The notes beneath the pieces were generated by a model. The model had not been told where the DNA came from, made no database searches, and saw nothing but the letters and a program-made list of their open reading frames with translations. From positions 124,001 to 188,000 of the forward strand of contig NZ_JAIXTJ010000042.1 in the NCBI RefSeq assembly GCF_027483985.1: a stretch of DNA of 64,000 nt, in the 5' to 3' direction. Positions 32,040-41,633 of the stretch are shown piece by piece. The position numbers and the translations under genes were made by a program. This DNA comes from Flavobacterium sp. Its GTDB lineage: Bacteria > Bacteroidota > Bacteroidia > Flavobacteriales > Flavobacteriaceae. Every line of letters starts with the position of its first letter. Positions within the stretch are counted from its first letter, which is position 1.

Positions 32040-32312
32040 AAAAATGCAAAAAATGAACTAGTTCCATTAAGTAAAAACAAGTACCACTATCGGACCATTC
32101 CAATCCACAAAAAACAATACAATTACATAGCATAAAACATTGATAAAATGAAGCGTAATTATTTCACTAAACATAAAATAATTGCGTTTTATCTAATAAT
32201 TTAATAAAAATAAAATCTAAACCCTACTTTTTTATTTAAATCAAACCATAAAACTAACTATTTTTATAATTTTACCCTATAATTTTTAGGGTATTGTTTA
32301 AAAATATATAAA

Positions 32313-33644
32313 ATGAACTTAGAAAAACGTTGGATATCGGCATTTATAATTATTGCTACAGCAGCAATTACAGGTTTGTTTTGGCAACACCAACCGCCAA
32401 CAAACAATTTCAACGATGCCAACGCTATCAACTTTGCCGATGTAGCTTGGTTGTTAACCGCTTCGTGTTTAGTCTTATTAATGACACCCGGACTTTCCTT
32501 CTTTTATGGCGGAATGGTAGGCAAGAAAAATGTGATTTCAACAATGCTTAAAAGTTTTATTTGCCTTGGCGTAGTAAGCTTGCTTTGGGTAACCATCGGT
32601 TTTAGTTTGTCCTTCGGCTCACCCATTGGCATCACAATCAACGAAACCTATTATGGCATCATTGGCAATCCGCTAGAGTTTGCCTTCTTCGATCAAGTCG
32701 CACTTTTACCACACAAATCTTTAGGCACTACATTACCTTTTATTCTTTTTGCTCTTTTTCAAATGAAATTTGCTGTAATTACACCAGCAATCATTACAGG
32801 CGCTTTGGCCGAGCGCATTCGCTTTATCTCGTTCCTATTGTTTATTTGCTTGTTTACCATTTGCATCTATGCACCGTTATGTCATATGATATGGCATCCA
32901 CAAGGTCTACTCGGTAGTTATTTTGGCGTAAAAGATTTCGCCGGAGGAACTGTCGTACACATGAGTGCAGGTTTCGCAGCATTAGCCGGAGTAATCGTTT
33001 TAGGTAAAAGAAAAAACAGCGAACACATTCCAACCAACATTCCATTCGTACTATTAGGAACAGGATTGCTTTGGTTTGGCTGGTTTGGTTTCAATGCAGG
33101 TTCGGCACTTGCCGCCAACGCAACAGCAGCAATGGCATTTGCAACAACAACAATTGCCTCAGCATCGGCAATGATGACTTGGGTATTCTTTGACAGACTT
33201 AACGGAAGAAAAGTGTCAGCACTCGGAGCTTGCATTGGAGCAGTTGTTGGTTTAGTGGTCATCACGCCATCGGCTGGTTTTGTATCCATTCCGCAAAGTA
33301 TTTTCTTCGGATTTATAGGCGCTATAGTTTCCAACAAAATGGTTTATTGGAAAAAGCTAAAGCAAATAGACGACACCTTAGATGTTTTTGCATGTCACGG
33401 CGTTGGCGGCATTATGGGAATGATTCTAACAGCCATCTTCGCTCAAGGAGAAAACGCCAGCTTACTTCACGGTGGTTGGAACGTTTTTGGTCACCACATG
33501 ACGGCGTTAGTTTTAGTTTCCACTTTCACCTTTGGTGGCGCCTATTTGTTGTTCAAACTAACCAACCTAATCATCCCAATCCGAGTAACAGAAGAGTCAG
33601 AAGACGTAGGCCTAGACCTATCCCAACACGGTGAAAAGTTTTAG
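32313..33644 (+). CDS. amtB: Ammonium transporter
   Basis: SFFYGGMVGKKNVISTM, MIWHPQGLLG, DFAGGTVVHMSAG, DVFACHGVGGIMG. Confidence 0.95.
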   Translation: MNLEKRWISAFIIIATAAITGLFWQHQPPTNNFNDANAINFADVAWLLTASCLVLLMTPGLSFFYGGMVGKKNVISTMLKSFICLGVVSLLWVTIGFSLSFGSPIGITINETYYGIIGNPLEFAFFDQVALLPHKSLGTTLPFILFALFQMKFAVITPAIITGALAERIRFISFLLFICLFTICIYAPLCHMIWHPQGLLGSYFGVKDFAGGTVVHMSAGFAALAGVIVLGKRKNSEHIPTNIPFVLLGTGLLWFGWFGFNAGSALAANATAAMAFATTTIASASAMMTWVFFDRLNGRKVSALGACIGAVVGLVVITPSAGFVSIPQSIFFGFIGAIVSNKMVYWKKLKQIDDTLDVFACHGVGGIMGMILTAIFAQGENASLLHGGWNVFGHHMTALVLVSTFTFGGAYLLFKLTNLIIPIRVTEESEDVGLDLSQHGEKF

Positions 33645-33710
33645 TTTATAAATAAAAAAACAACAACGCAGATTAAAGAAATTTCTCTAATTTCTCCAAT
33701 CTGTGTTCCA

Positions 33711-34181
33711 AAAATCTATGCTTTATAATACAAAGCGAAGCGACTTTACCCCAAAAAACAAATCTATGTTTCTATGTGTTTAAAAAACTTTTATTCCTTT
33801 TGAAGTAAAACTTTACAGATTCTAAAAATCATTAACAAAAATCTATGCTTTATAATACAAAGCGAAGCGCCTTTACCCCAAAAAACAAATTTATGTTTCT
33901 ATGTGTTTAAAAAACTTTTGTTCCTTTGAAGTAAAACTTTACAGATTCTAAAAATCATTAGCAAAAATCTATGCTTTATAATACAAAGCAAAGCGCCTTT
34001 ACCCCAAAAAACAAATCTATGTTTCTATGTGTTTAAAAAACTTTTGTTCCTTTTGAAGTAAAACTTTACAGATTCTAAAAATCATTAACAAAAATCTATG
34101 CTTTATAATGCAAAGCGAAGCGCCTTTACCCAGAAAACAAATCTATGTTTCTATGTGTTTAAAAAACTTTTATTCCTTTTG
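33711..34181. repeat. About 3.7 tandem copies of a 126-127 bp unit
   Basis: ATCTATGCTTTATAATACAAAGC recurs at 33714, 33841, 33967, 34094 with near-identical following sequence. Confidence 0.95.
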
Positions 34182-34217
34182 TCTTTAAAAATTCCTATTT
34201 TTATCAAAACAAAACTT

Positions 34218-34700
34218 ATGAAAAAACTTCTTCTCACACTATTATTAACAACACAATTGTCTTTAGCCCAAGACAAACAAACTATAAATAATTTACTAGA
34301 CAATTGGCACAAAGCAGCATCAGAAGCGAACTTCAATGCTTATTTTGATGTGCTACACGATGACTCCATCTACATTGGAACCGATCCAACAGAAAATTGG
34401 ACCAAACCACAATTCATAGCTTTTGCAAAACCTTATTTCGATAAAGGACGCGCTTGGAGCTTTACCGCTTTAGAAAGAAATATCTATTTTTCCAAAGACG
34501 GAAAAACAGCTTGGTTCGACGAACTCCTAAACACTCAAATGAAACTATGTCGTGGCTCAGGAATACTAGTAAAAGAAAAAAACCAATGGAAAATTAAACA
34601 CTACGTACTTTCAATGACCATTCCTAACGACAATACCACTGAAGTTACTAAAATTAAAGCACCAATAGAAGACGCTTTAATAAAACAACTAGAAAAATAA
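34218..34700 (+). CDS. Secreted SnoaL/DUF4440-like (NTF2-fold) protein
   Basis: MKKLLLTLLLTTQLSLAQ; INNLLDNWHKAASEANFNAYFDVLHDDSIYIGTDPTE; upstream 40 codons of the ORF lie in the repeat. Confidence 0.7.
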   Translation: MKKLLLTLLLTTQLSLAQDKQTINNLLDNWHKAASEANFNAYFDVLHDDSIYIGTDPTENWTKPQFIAFAKPYFDKGRAWSFTALERNIYFSKDGKTAWFDELLNTQMKLCRGSGILVKEKNQWKIKHYVLSMTIPNDNTTEVTKIKAPIEDALIKQLEK

Positions 34701-34797
34701 CACTACCTAAGTTCCTTAATTGGAACTTTTTTTTTGCCTAAAAAAAACCAAACCTTTTTTATTCTCGTAAATGATGCTATAACAAATCAAGAACATC

Positions 34798-35223
34798 ATG
34801 AAAATTAACAAAAAAGTAAAAATCGTACTATTCAGTATTCTGGGTATTGGGCTATTATTTTTTGCAATATTAGTCTATCACATTGCTAACGCAAGACCAA
34901 TAGAAAATGCAACCATTCAAATCAGTCGAATTGATTTTGACAAACCATTCGATTCTCTTGGAACAGTTGATATAAAAGAAAAATTACATTCCATCAAAGG
35001 TGTTAAAAGCGACATCATTGTTAAAAATAACGTGGTTGTTTATTTTCACGACAACACTATAGCCGACTCTAAAAAAGTGTATAACGAATTAATGAGTAAA
35101 GGCGATTATAAAGCAGAACGTTTTGTGTTACCAGCAAGTATGGCCAACCAGCAAGCTTGTCCGGTAATTAAGAAAGACGGTTTGAGTTATAAGTTTACCA
35201 AATTAGTACAATCAATTTTTTAA
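34798..35223 (+). CDS. Hypothetical membrane-anchored protein
   Basis: N-terminal TM segment; clean ORF. Confidence 0.55.
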   Translation: MKINKKVKIVLFSILGIGLLFFAILVYHIANARPIENATIQISRIDFDKPFDSLGTVDIKEKLHSIKGVKSDIIVKNNVVVYFHDNTIADSKKVYNELMSKGDYKAERFVLPASMANQQACPVIKKDGLSYKFTKLVQSIF

Positions 35224-35245
35224 TTAATCTTTAAATATAAATTCT

Positions 35246-35839
35246 ATGACTAAATTTTCAAAACTAGCACTATGTGCTTTAGTACTTGGAGGTTCGATGT
35301 TCTTCACATCTTGTAATGATGATGATGAAACTCCAGCAGCTCCAGCAAAACCATCAATCTACGCTAGATTAGGTGGAACAACAATGGTAGCTGATCCAGA
35401 CAACGCAGGACAAATGATTGAACAAGGTCGTTTAAGCTACAGAAAAGTAGTGAATTCAACTGTAGGTTTAATTGTTGCTGACGTACAAAATAATGCTCCT
35501 GGTAACTTAGGTGCTCATTTTGCTCCAGTATTAGGAGAAGTAGGTGCTGGAAACACTACTAACTTAGCAATCCTTGTAGATAATTTAACTGATTTCTTTT
35601 CTTTCAATACAGGAGGAACAAATCCAGTAAATACTTACTCAGGATTGGATATGGTTAGAGCTCATAATCCTGCACAAAACCCAAGAATGGGTGTAAAATC
35701 TACTAATGCAAACTACGACAAATTTGTAGGTTATGTAGGTGCTGCCGCTGTTTCTAACGGTGTACCAGCAAACTCAGAACTATTTACAGATGTAGTAGCT
35801 GTATTAGAATCGTTGAGAGCTCCGATTGTTCAACAATAG
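35246..35839 (+). CDS. Lipoprotein with possible group-1 truncated-haemoglobin-like fold
   Basis: Lipobox FFTSCNDDD; SIYARLGGTTMV and DMVRAHNPAQNPRMGVKSTNANYDKFVGYVGAAAVSNGVP...LESLRAPIV pattern. Confidence 0.5.
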   Translation: MTKFSKLALCALVLGGSMFFTSCNDDDETPAAPAKPSIYARLGGTTMVADPDNAGQMIEQGRLSYRKVVNSTVGLIVADVQNNAPGNLGAHFAPVLGEVGAGNTTNLAILVDNLTDFFSFNTGGTNPVNTYSGLDMVRAHNPAQNPRMGVKSTNANYDKFVGYVGAAAVSNGVPANSELFTDVVAVLESLRAPIVQQ

Positions 35840-35898
35840 AGTTTTTTGTTTAGAGTTGAGCGCTACCTTGTTCTTGGGGTAGCGCTTTTTTTATGCTG

Positions 35899-36846
35899 TT
35901 ATTTTTGCTTTTTAAGATTGTCTATCATTTCAACCGTCATGTTCTCGATGGTATAATCATTCTTCCAACCCCAATCTTCTCTTGCCGAAGAATCATCTAT
36001 AGAAGCGGGCCAACTGTCAGCAATCTTCTGACGAAAATCAGGATTATAATCGATAGTAAATTCTGGATAATGCTTTCTAATTTCAGCTGCAATTTCTTTA
36101 GGAGTAAAACTCATCGCAGATAAATTATAAGAAGAACGAATTTTTATCTGTTCGCTATCGGCTTGCATAATACTTACGGTTGCCTTAATAGCATCATCCA
36201 TATACATCATAGGCAAAGCAGTATCTTCAGAAAGAAAAGAGGTAAACGAACCTTTTTCAATGGCTTTATGATAGATATCTACAGCATAATCTGTCGTTCC
36301 GCCACCAGGTTCGGTAGTCCAACTAATCAACCCTGGATAACGAATACTTCTTACATCAACACCATACTGATTGTGATAATACTCACACCAGCGCTCACCA
36401 GTTTGTTTAGAAATTCCATAAACAGTCGTTGGTTCCATTATAGTATATTGTGGCGTGTTGTCTCTTGGTGTTGTTGGTCCGAAAACGGCAATACTTGAAG
36501 GCCAAAATATCTTTTTTATTTTTCCAGCTTTCGCCAAATTCAATACGTGAAAAAGCGAATTCATATTTAAATCCCAAGCAAAAGCAGGATTTTTCTCCGC
36601 AGTGGCCGAAAGTAAAGCTGCCATTAAATAAACATCGGTGATTTGATATTGTTCAATTAAATGCTCAATTTGATTATAATCAAGTGCATTTACAACTTCA
36701 AAAATTCCGTTGTTTACAATATCATTATTGAGTTTTCTAATATCCGAAGCAATTACGTTGTCATTTCCGTAAATACTTCTAAGTTTGACGGTTAACTCAG
36801 TACCTATTTGTCCACAAGCACCGATTATTAAAATTTTAGTAGCCAT
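35899..36846 (-). CDS. NAD-dependent epimerase/dehydratase, L-threonine dehydrogenase (GalE-like) type
   Basis: ILIIGACGQIGTEL, WPSSIAVFGP, TVYGISKQTGE, RYPGLIS. Confidence 0.85.
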   Translation of the reverse strand: MATKILIIGACGQIGTELTVKLRSIYGNDNVIASDIRKLNNDIVNNGIFEVVNALDYNQIEHLIEQYQITDVYLMAALLSATAEKNPAFAWDLNMNSLFHVLNLAKAGKIKKIFWPSSIAVFGPTTPRDNTPQYTIMEPTTVYGISKQTGERWCEYYHNQYGVDVRSIRYPGLISWTTEPGGGTTDYAVDIYHKAIEKGSFTSFLSEDTALPMMYMDDAIKATVSIMQADSEQIKIRSSYNLSAMSFTPKEIAAEIRKHYPEFTIDYNPDFRQKIADSWPASIDDSSAREDWGWKNDYTIENMTVEMIDNLKKQK

Positions 36847-37004
36847 AGTTTGTTTAGTTTGTGCTACAAAGATAACGTTTTCGCCAGAATGATACCGTAC
36901 TTACATTTGAAAAACAAATACTCAACATTTATAAAACCTTTCACAAAATCTCTAAAACAAAACTGCTACTTTTGTACTTTTGTAATTAAATCTTATTTCT
37001 TCTA

Positions 37005-37583
37005 ATGAAGTTATCCTATATCTATTTAATACTGTTGATTTTATCGCTATCGGCTTGTCAAAACGACAATACCACACTGCTAGTCGAACAACAAAAAGAA
37101 GCTAAGAAAAAAGAGGTTGTTTTTAACACCATCAACCGTGGTTGGGTTTTTGACATTATACCAGTTGAACCACTAACACAAAGCCGAATCAATAGTTGGA
37201 TAGAATGGCGCAATTTTCTAACAGAAATAAACCAAAAACCTAAAAGCACAATTGGTGCCTTTCAGAAAAAAGCAGCCGCACTTTCGCTAAAAGTAATGGA
37301 CTTAAATAATAATATTCCGGCTGAATTTAATAAACCACAGGTAAAAGCTCGTATCGCGGTAATTACAACCAAAATTAAATCCTTAGATTTATTTATTCAT
37401 TTAAATCAAATTCCAGCTAATAAAGTAGTAAAACTTGTGGGCGAAGTAAATCTAGAAGTAGAATACCTTCAACTACAAATGGAAGAAATTGTAAAAAGAA
37501 GTTTGATTCCAAGAGAAGAAGGCGAACCCGATTTTATTAAAATGCAAGATACCACAAGAGCTATCCCAAATACAGCGATTTAA
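37005..37583 (+). CDS. Hypothetical lipoprotein
   Basis: SLSACQNDN lipobox; directly upstream of mfd. Confidence 0.6.
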   Translation: MKLSYIYLILLILSLSACQNDNTTLLVEQQKEAKKKEVVFNTINRGWVFDIIPVEPLTQSRINSWIEWRNFLTEINQKPKSTIGAFQKKAAALSLKVMDLNNNIPAEFNKPQVKARIAVITTKIKSLDLFIHLNQIPANKVVKLVGEVNLEVEYLQLQMEEIVKRSLIPREEGEPDFIKMQDTTRAIPNTAI

Positions 37584-37592
37584 CACTAAGTT

Positions 37593-40500
37593 TTGAGTAA
37601 AAATAACATCCTTTCGGTTTATCAAAAGTCGGCAAAGACCCAACTTTTAACCACTAGTTTAGAACAACGAGATGCCAAAATAAATGCCAAAGGTTTATTA
37701 GGATCGGCGTTATCATTTGTGCTTCAAGCAGCTTTTGAAAAAACAGAATTACCTTTTTTGTTACTATTCAATGACAAAGAAGAAGCCGCTTATTACCTCA
37801 ACGATTTAGAACAACTAATTAATGAAAAAGACGTGTTGTTCTATCCTGGTTCGTACCGTCGTCCTTACCAAATTGATGAAACTGACAACGCTAACATTCT
37901 TTTAAGAGCCGAAGTTCTAAACCGCATTAATTCACGAAAAAAACCAGCAATAATTGTTTCTTACGCCGAAGCCATTTTTGAAAAAGTTGTAACCAAAAAA
38001 GACCTTGACAAAAACACACTAAAAATTGCTGTCAACGACAAAATTGCCATCGATTTTATTAACGAAGTGTTATTTGAATACAATTTTAAAAGAGTCGATT
38101 TTGTAACCGAACCAGGAGAATTCTCTGTGCGAGGCGGAATTATAGATGTGTTTTCGTTTTCTAATGACAATCCGTATAGAATTGAATTTTTTGGTAACGA
38201 GGTGGACTCAATCAGGAGTTTTGATGTAGAAACACAATTATCAATCGAAAAACTGAAGAAAATTTCGATCATCCCTAATGTTGAAAATAAATTTTTCGAA
38301 GAAAATCGCGAAAGTTTTTTAGAATATATCGATCCAAAAACAGTGCTTTTTATTCAAAATACAGAATTATTGTGCCAACAACTTGACAAACTTTTTGCAA
38401 AAGCAACAGAAGTATTTGACAAACTCGATGCAACGATAAAACATCTTGAACCCAAAGATTTATTTTTAAACCAAGAGCAATTTCTTAAAAAAGCCTTGAA
38501 TTTTTCGGTAGTTGAATTGGGTAATTCACCGGTTTATAAAATTGATAAAACTATAGAATTTCATATCCAACCGCAACCTTCATTTAACAAGCAATTTGAT
38601 TTGTTACTGAACAATTTGGGAGAAAATCATTTCAACGGAATTAAGAATTACCTGTTTTGTGCCAATGAAAATCAAGCCAATCGTTTTCACGATATTTTTG
38701 AAGAAATTGATGAAGAACAAGTGGAAAGCATTCGCAAACAATATAAAACGGTTGTATTTCCATTATTTCAAGGTTTTATTGACCAAGAAAATCAAATTGC
38801 TTGCTACACCGATCATCAAATATTTGAACGATATCACAAATTCAATATCAAAAATGGCTATTCTAAAAAGCAAACCATCACATTAAAAGAATTAACTTCT
38901 TTAACTGTTGGCGATTATGTTACCCACATCGATCACGGAATAGGAAAATTTGGCGGATTGCAAAAAATTCAGGTTGAAGGAAAAACGCAAGAAGCCATAA
39001 AATTGGTGTATGCTGATAACGATATTGTGTATGTTAGCATTCATTCGTTACACAAAATCTCAAAATACAACGGCAAAGAAGGTGCGCCACCAAAGATTTA
39101 CAAATTAGGAAGCGGCGCTTGGAAAACGTTGAAACAAAAAACCAAAGCACGTGTTAAACACATCGCATTTAACCTAATTCAATTGTATGCAAAGCGAAGA
39201 TTAGAAAAAGGTTTCGCTTGCGCGCCTGATAGTTATTTGCAAAAAGAGCTCGAGAGTTCCTTCATTTATGAAGATACGCCCGACCAAATTACAGCAACGC
39301 AAGACGTAAAAGCCGATATGGAAACCGATAGACCAATGGACCGATTGGTTTGTGGTGATGTTGGTTTTGGAAAGACGGAAGTCGCAATTAGAGCGGCATT
39401 CAAAGCCGTTGACAACGGAAAACAGGTTGCTGTTTTAGTTCCAACAACAATCTTAGCTTACCAACATTATAGAACTTTTTCGGAACGATTAAAAGATATG
39501 CCAGTATCGGTAAACTATTTAAACCGATTTAGAACCGCTAAAGAACGTACCGAGACCATAAAAAATTTAGGAGAAGGAAGAGTTGATATCATTATTGGAA
39601 CCCATCAATTGGTTAATAAAGACGTTAAATTTAAAGATTTAGGATTGCTAATTATTGACGAGGAACAAAAATTTGGGGTAAACGTAAAAGACAAATTAAA
39701 AACCATCTCAGCTAATATTGATACCTTGACTTTGACTGCAACGCCAATACCAAGAACACTTCAGTTTTCGTTAATGGCTGCGCGAGATTTATCGGTTATT
39801 ACAACTCCTCCACCCAATAGATATCCTATTGAAACTAATGTGGTTCGTTTTCACGAAGAGTTAATTCGTGATGCTATTTCTTATGAAATTCAGCGAAATG
39901 GTCAAGTGTTTTTCATCAATAATCGAATAGAAAATATTAAAGAAGTAGCTGGAATGATCCAACGATTAGTTCCAGATGCAAGAGTTGGCGTTGGACACGG
40001 ACAAATGGACGGTAAAAAGCTCGAAGAATTAATGTTAGGCTTTATGAATGGCGAGTTTGATGTTTTAGTAGCTACGACGATTATTGAAAGTGGTTTGGAT
40101 GTACCAAATGCTAATACCATTTTCATCAATAATGCTAATAATTTTGGATTGTCTGATCTGCATCAAATGAGAGGACGCGTTGGCCGAAGTAACAAAAAAG
40201 CCTTTTGTTATTTTATAACGCCACCTTATTCTGCGATGACCGACGATGCTAGAAAACGTATTCACGCTCTAGAACAATTTTCAGAATTAGGAAGCGGATT
40301 TAATATTGCAATGAAAGATTTAGAAATTCGTGGCGCTGGAGATTTATTGGGTGGCGAACAAAGTGGTTTCATCAACGACATCGGATTTGATACTTATCAA
40401 AAGATAATGAATGAAGCTATTGAAGAGTTGAAAGAAAACGAATTCAAAGATTTATATCCAACAGAAAACGATATTGAGACTAAAGAATATGTAAAAGATT

Positions 40501-40949
40501 TACAAATCGATACTGATTTTGAATTACTATTTCCTGATGATTATATCAACAGTATTACCGAACGTTTAAATTTATACAACGAATTAAGTTTGATTAAAAA
40601 CGAAGCGGCTTTAGAAAAATACGAACAAAAACTCATCGACCGATTTGGTGCGTTACCAAAAGAAGCCAATGCACTATTAAACAGCATCCGAATAAAATGG
40701 AAAGCAACCACTATCGGAATCGAAAAATTGGTAATGAAACAAGGTAAAATGGTAGGCTATTTTGTAGGTGATCAACAAAGCGACTTCTACCAATCTAATC
40801 GATTTTTGAAAATGGTGCAATTTGTTCAAATGAACAGTAACCTTTGCAAAATGAAAGAAAAAGAAACTAAAAACGGACTGCGATTGCTGTTAACTTTTGA
40901 AAATGTAAAAAGCATCAATAAAGCATTGGAATTGATTAATAGAATATAA
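37593..40949 (+). CDS. mfd: Transcription-repair coupling factor
   Basis: VGDYVTHIDHGIGKF, CGDVGFGKTEVA, DEEQKFGV, TATPIPRTL, QMRGRVGRS; TTG start. Confidence 0.96.
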   Translation: MSKNNILSVYQKSAKTQLLTTSLEQRDAKINAKGLLGSALSFVLQAAFEKTELPFLLLFNDKEEAAYYLNDLEQLINEKDVLFYPGSYRRPYQIDETDNANILLRAEVLNRINSRKKPAIIVSYAEAIFEKVVTKKDLDKNTLKIAVNDKIAIDFINEVLFEYNFKRVDFVTEPGEFSVRGGIIDVFSFSNDNPYRIEFFGNEVDSIRSFDVETQLSIEKLKKISIIPNVENKFFEENRESFLEYIDPKTVLFIQNTELLCQQLDKLFAKATEVFDKLDATIKHLEPKDLFLNQEQFLKKALNFSVVELGNSPVYKIDKTIEFHIQPQPSFNKQFDLLLNNLGENHFNGIKNYLFCANENQANRFHDIFEEIDEEQVESIRKQYKTVVFPLFQGFIDQENQIACYTDHQIFERYHKFNIKNGYSKKQTITLKELTSLTVGDYVTHIDHGIGKFGGLQKIQVEGKTQEAIKLVYADNDIVYVSIHSLHKISKYNGKEGAPPKIYKLGSGAWKTLKQKTKARVKHIAFNLIQLYAKRRLEKGFACAPDSYLQKELESSFIYEDTPDQITATQDVKADMETDRPMDRLVCGDVGFGKTEVAIRAAFKAVDNGKQVAVLVPTTILAYQHYRTFSERLKDMPVSVNYLNRFRTAKERTETIKNLGEGRVDIIIGTHQLVNKDVKFKDLGLLIIDEEQKFGVNVKDKLKTISANIDTLTLTATPIPRTLQFSLMAARDLSVITTPPPNRYPIETNVVRFHEELIRDAISYEIQRNGQVFFINNRIENIKEVAGMIQRLVPDARVGVGHGQMDGKKLEELMLGFMNGEFDVLVATTIIESGLDVPNANTIFINNANNFGLSDLHQMRGRVGRSNKKAFCYFITPPYSAMTDDARKRIHALEQFSELGSGFNIAMKDLEIRGAGDLLGGEQSGFINDIGFDTYQKIMNEAIEELKENEFKDLYPTENDIETKEYVKDLQIDTDFELLFPDDYINSITERLNLYNELSLIKNEAALEKYEQKLIDRFGALPKEANALLNSIRIKWKATTIGIEKLVMKQGKMVGYFVGDQQSDFYQSNRFLKMVQFVQMNSNLCKMKEKETKNGLRLLLTFENVKSINKALELINRI

Positions 40950-40985
40950 ATAAAAATCTATATCTTTGCTTGTAAATATATAAAA

Positions 40986-41219
40986 ATGAGCATTCAAACG
41001 GAAAAATCGATACTTTTTGATTTACTTCAAAACATTAATGATATTTCGCTTTTAAAAAAAGTGAAGTCGTTTGTCTTAGCTGAGATTGAACCATTAAATC
41101 TAACTCAAAACCAAAAAAGTGAGTTAGAAAAAAGATTAGAAAATCACAATCAAAAAAATGATTCTAATAGTGATGCTTTTGAATTCTTAGATAATTTAAA
41201 ATCAAAATATGAGTTATAA
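40986..41219 (+). CDS. Putative antitoxin of a RelE/ParE-type TA pair
   Basis: Small ORF overlapping toxin start by 11 nt; charged, helical-looking. Confidence 0.65.
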   Translation: MSIQTEKSILFDLLQNINDISLLKKVKSFVLAEIEPLNLTQNQKSELEKRLENHNQKNDSNSDAFEFLDNLKSKYEL

Positions 41220-41511
41220 AAAACTCATTATTAAATCTACTGCTGCAATAGAAATTGAAGAAGTAATTGCGTATTATTCTGACATTAATAAATCTATCGC
41301 TAAAAAACTTGAAAAAGAAATTCGTAGCTGTTTTATAAAGATTTTCACAAATCCTGAAAGTTTTCAATTTAAATACAAAACAATTCGTGTCATTTGGTTA
41401 ACAAAATTCCCTTATGGAATTTACTATTTGTTTGACACGAATGAAGTTTATATTATAGCATTTTGGAATTCAAAAGAAGATATTCCAACTAAAATTAAGA
41501 ATGCTTTTTAA
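41209..41511 (+). CDS. RelE/ParE-family toxin-like protein
   Basis: KLIIKSTAAIEIEEVIAYYSDINKSIAKKLEKEIRSC...FPYGIYYLFDTNEVYIIAFWNSKEDI. Confidence 0.8.
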   Translation: MSYKKLIIKSTAAIEIEEVIAYYSDINKSIAKKLEKEIRSCFIKIFTNPESFQFKYKTIRVIWLTKFPYGIYYLFDTNEVYIIAFWNSKEDIPTKIKNAF

Positions 41512-41539
41512 GATTTGTCACAATATGAATAATTTGAAC

Positions 41540-41577
41540 GCATCAATAAAGCACTAGAACTGATCAACAGAATATAA
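41540..41577 (+). pseudogene. Displaced, diverged copy of the mfd 3' end
   Basis: 38 nt aligning to 40912-40949 with 5 mismatches, all synonymous (ASINKALELINRI reading), ending with the stop codon. Confidence 0.8.
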
Positions 41578-41633
41578 AAACAAAAACCATCTAAAGTCTA
41601 GATGGTTTTGTTTTTTTACTTGATAAGCTATTT

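Noticed and set aside
32274-32292. Small inverted repeat ACCCTA-N7-TAGGGT before amtB
   Set aside because: Short arms in AT-rich sequence; too weak to claim as an operator without conservation.
33230-33634. 134-aa ORF inside amtB
   Set aside because: Alternative frame of a clear ammonium transporter, rich in His/Arg/Trp as expected of a shadow ORF.
33711-34181. Possible CRISPR array
   Set aside because: Units are contiguous ~127-bp repeats without variable spacers, and no cas genes are present.
34098-34217. 40-residue N-terminal extension of the NTF2-like protein
   Set aside because: Encoded by the last 127-bp repeat unit; the signal peptide at 34218 is the natural start.
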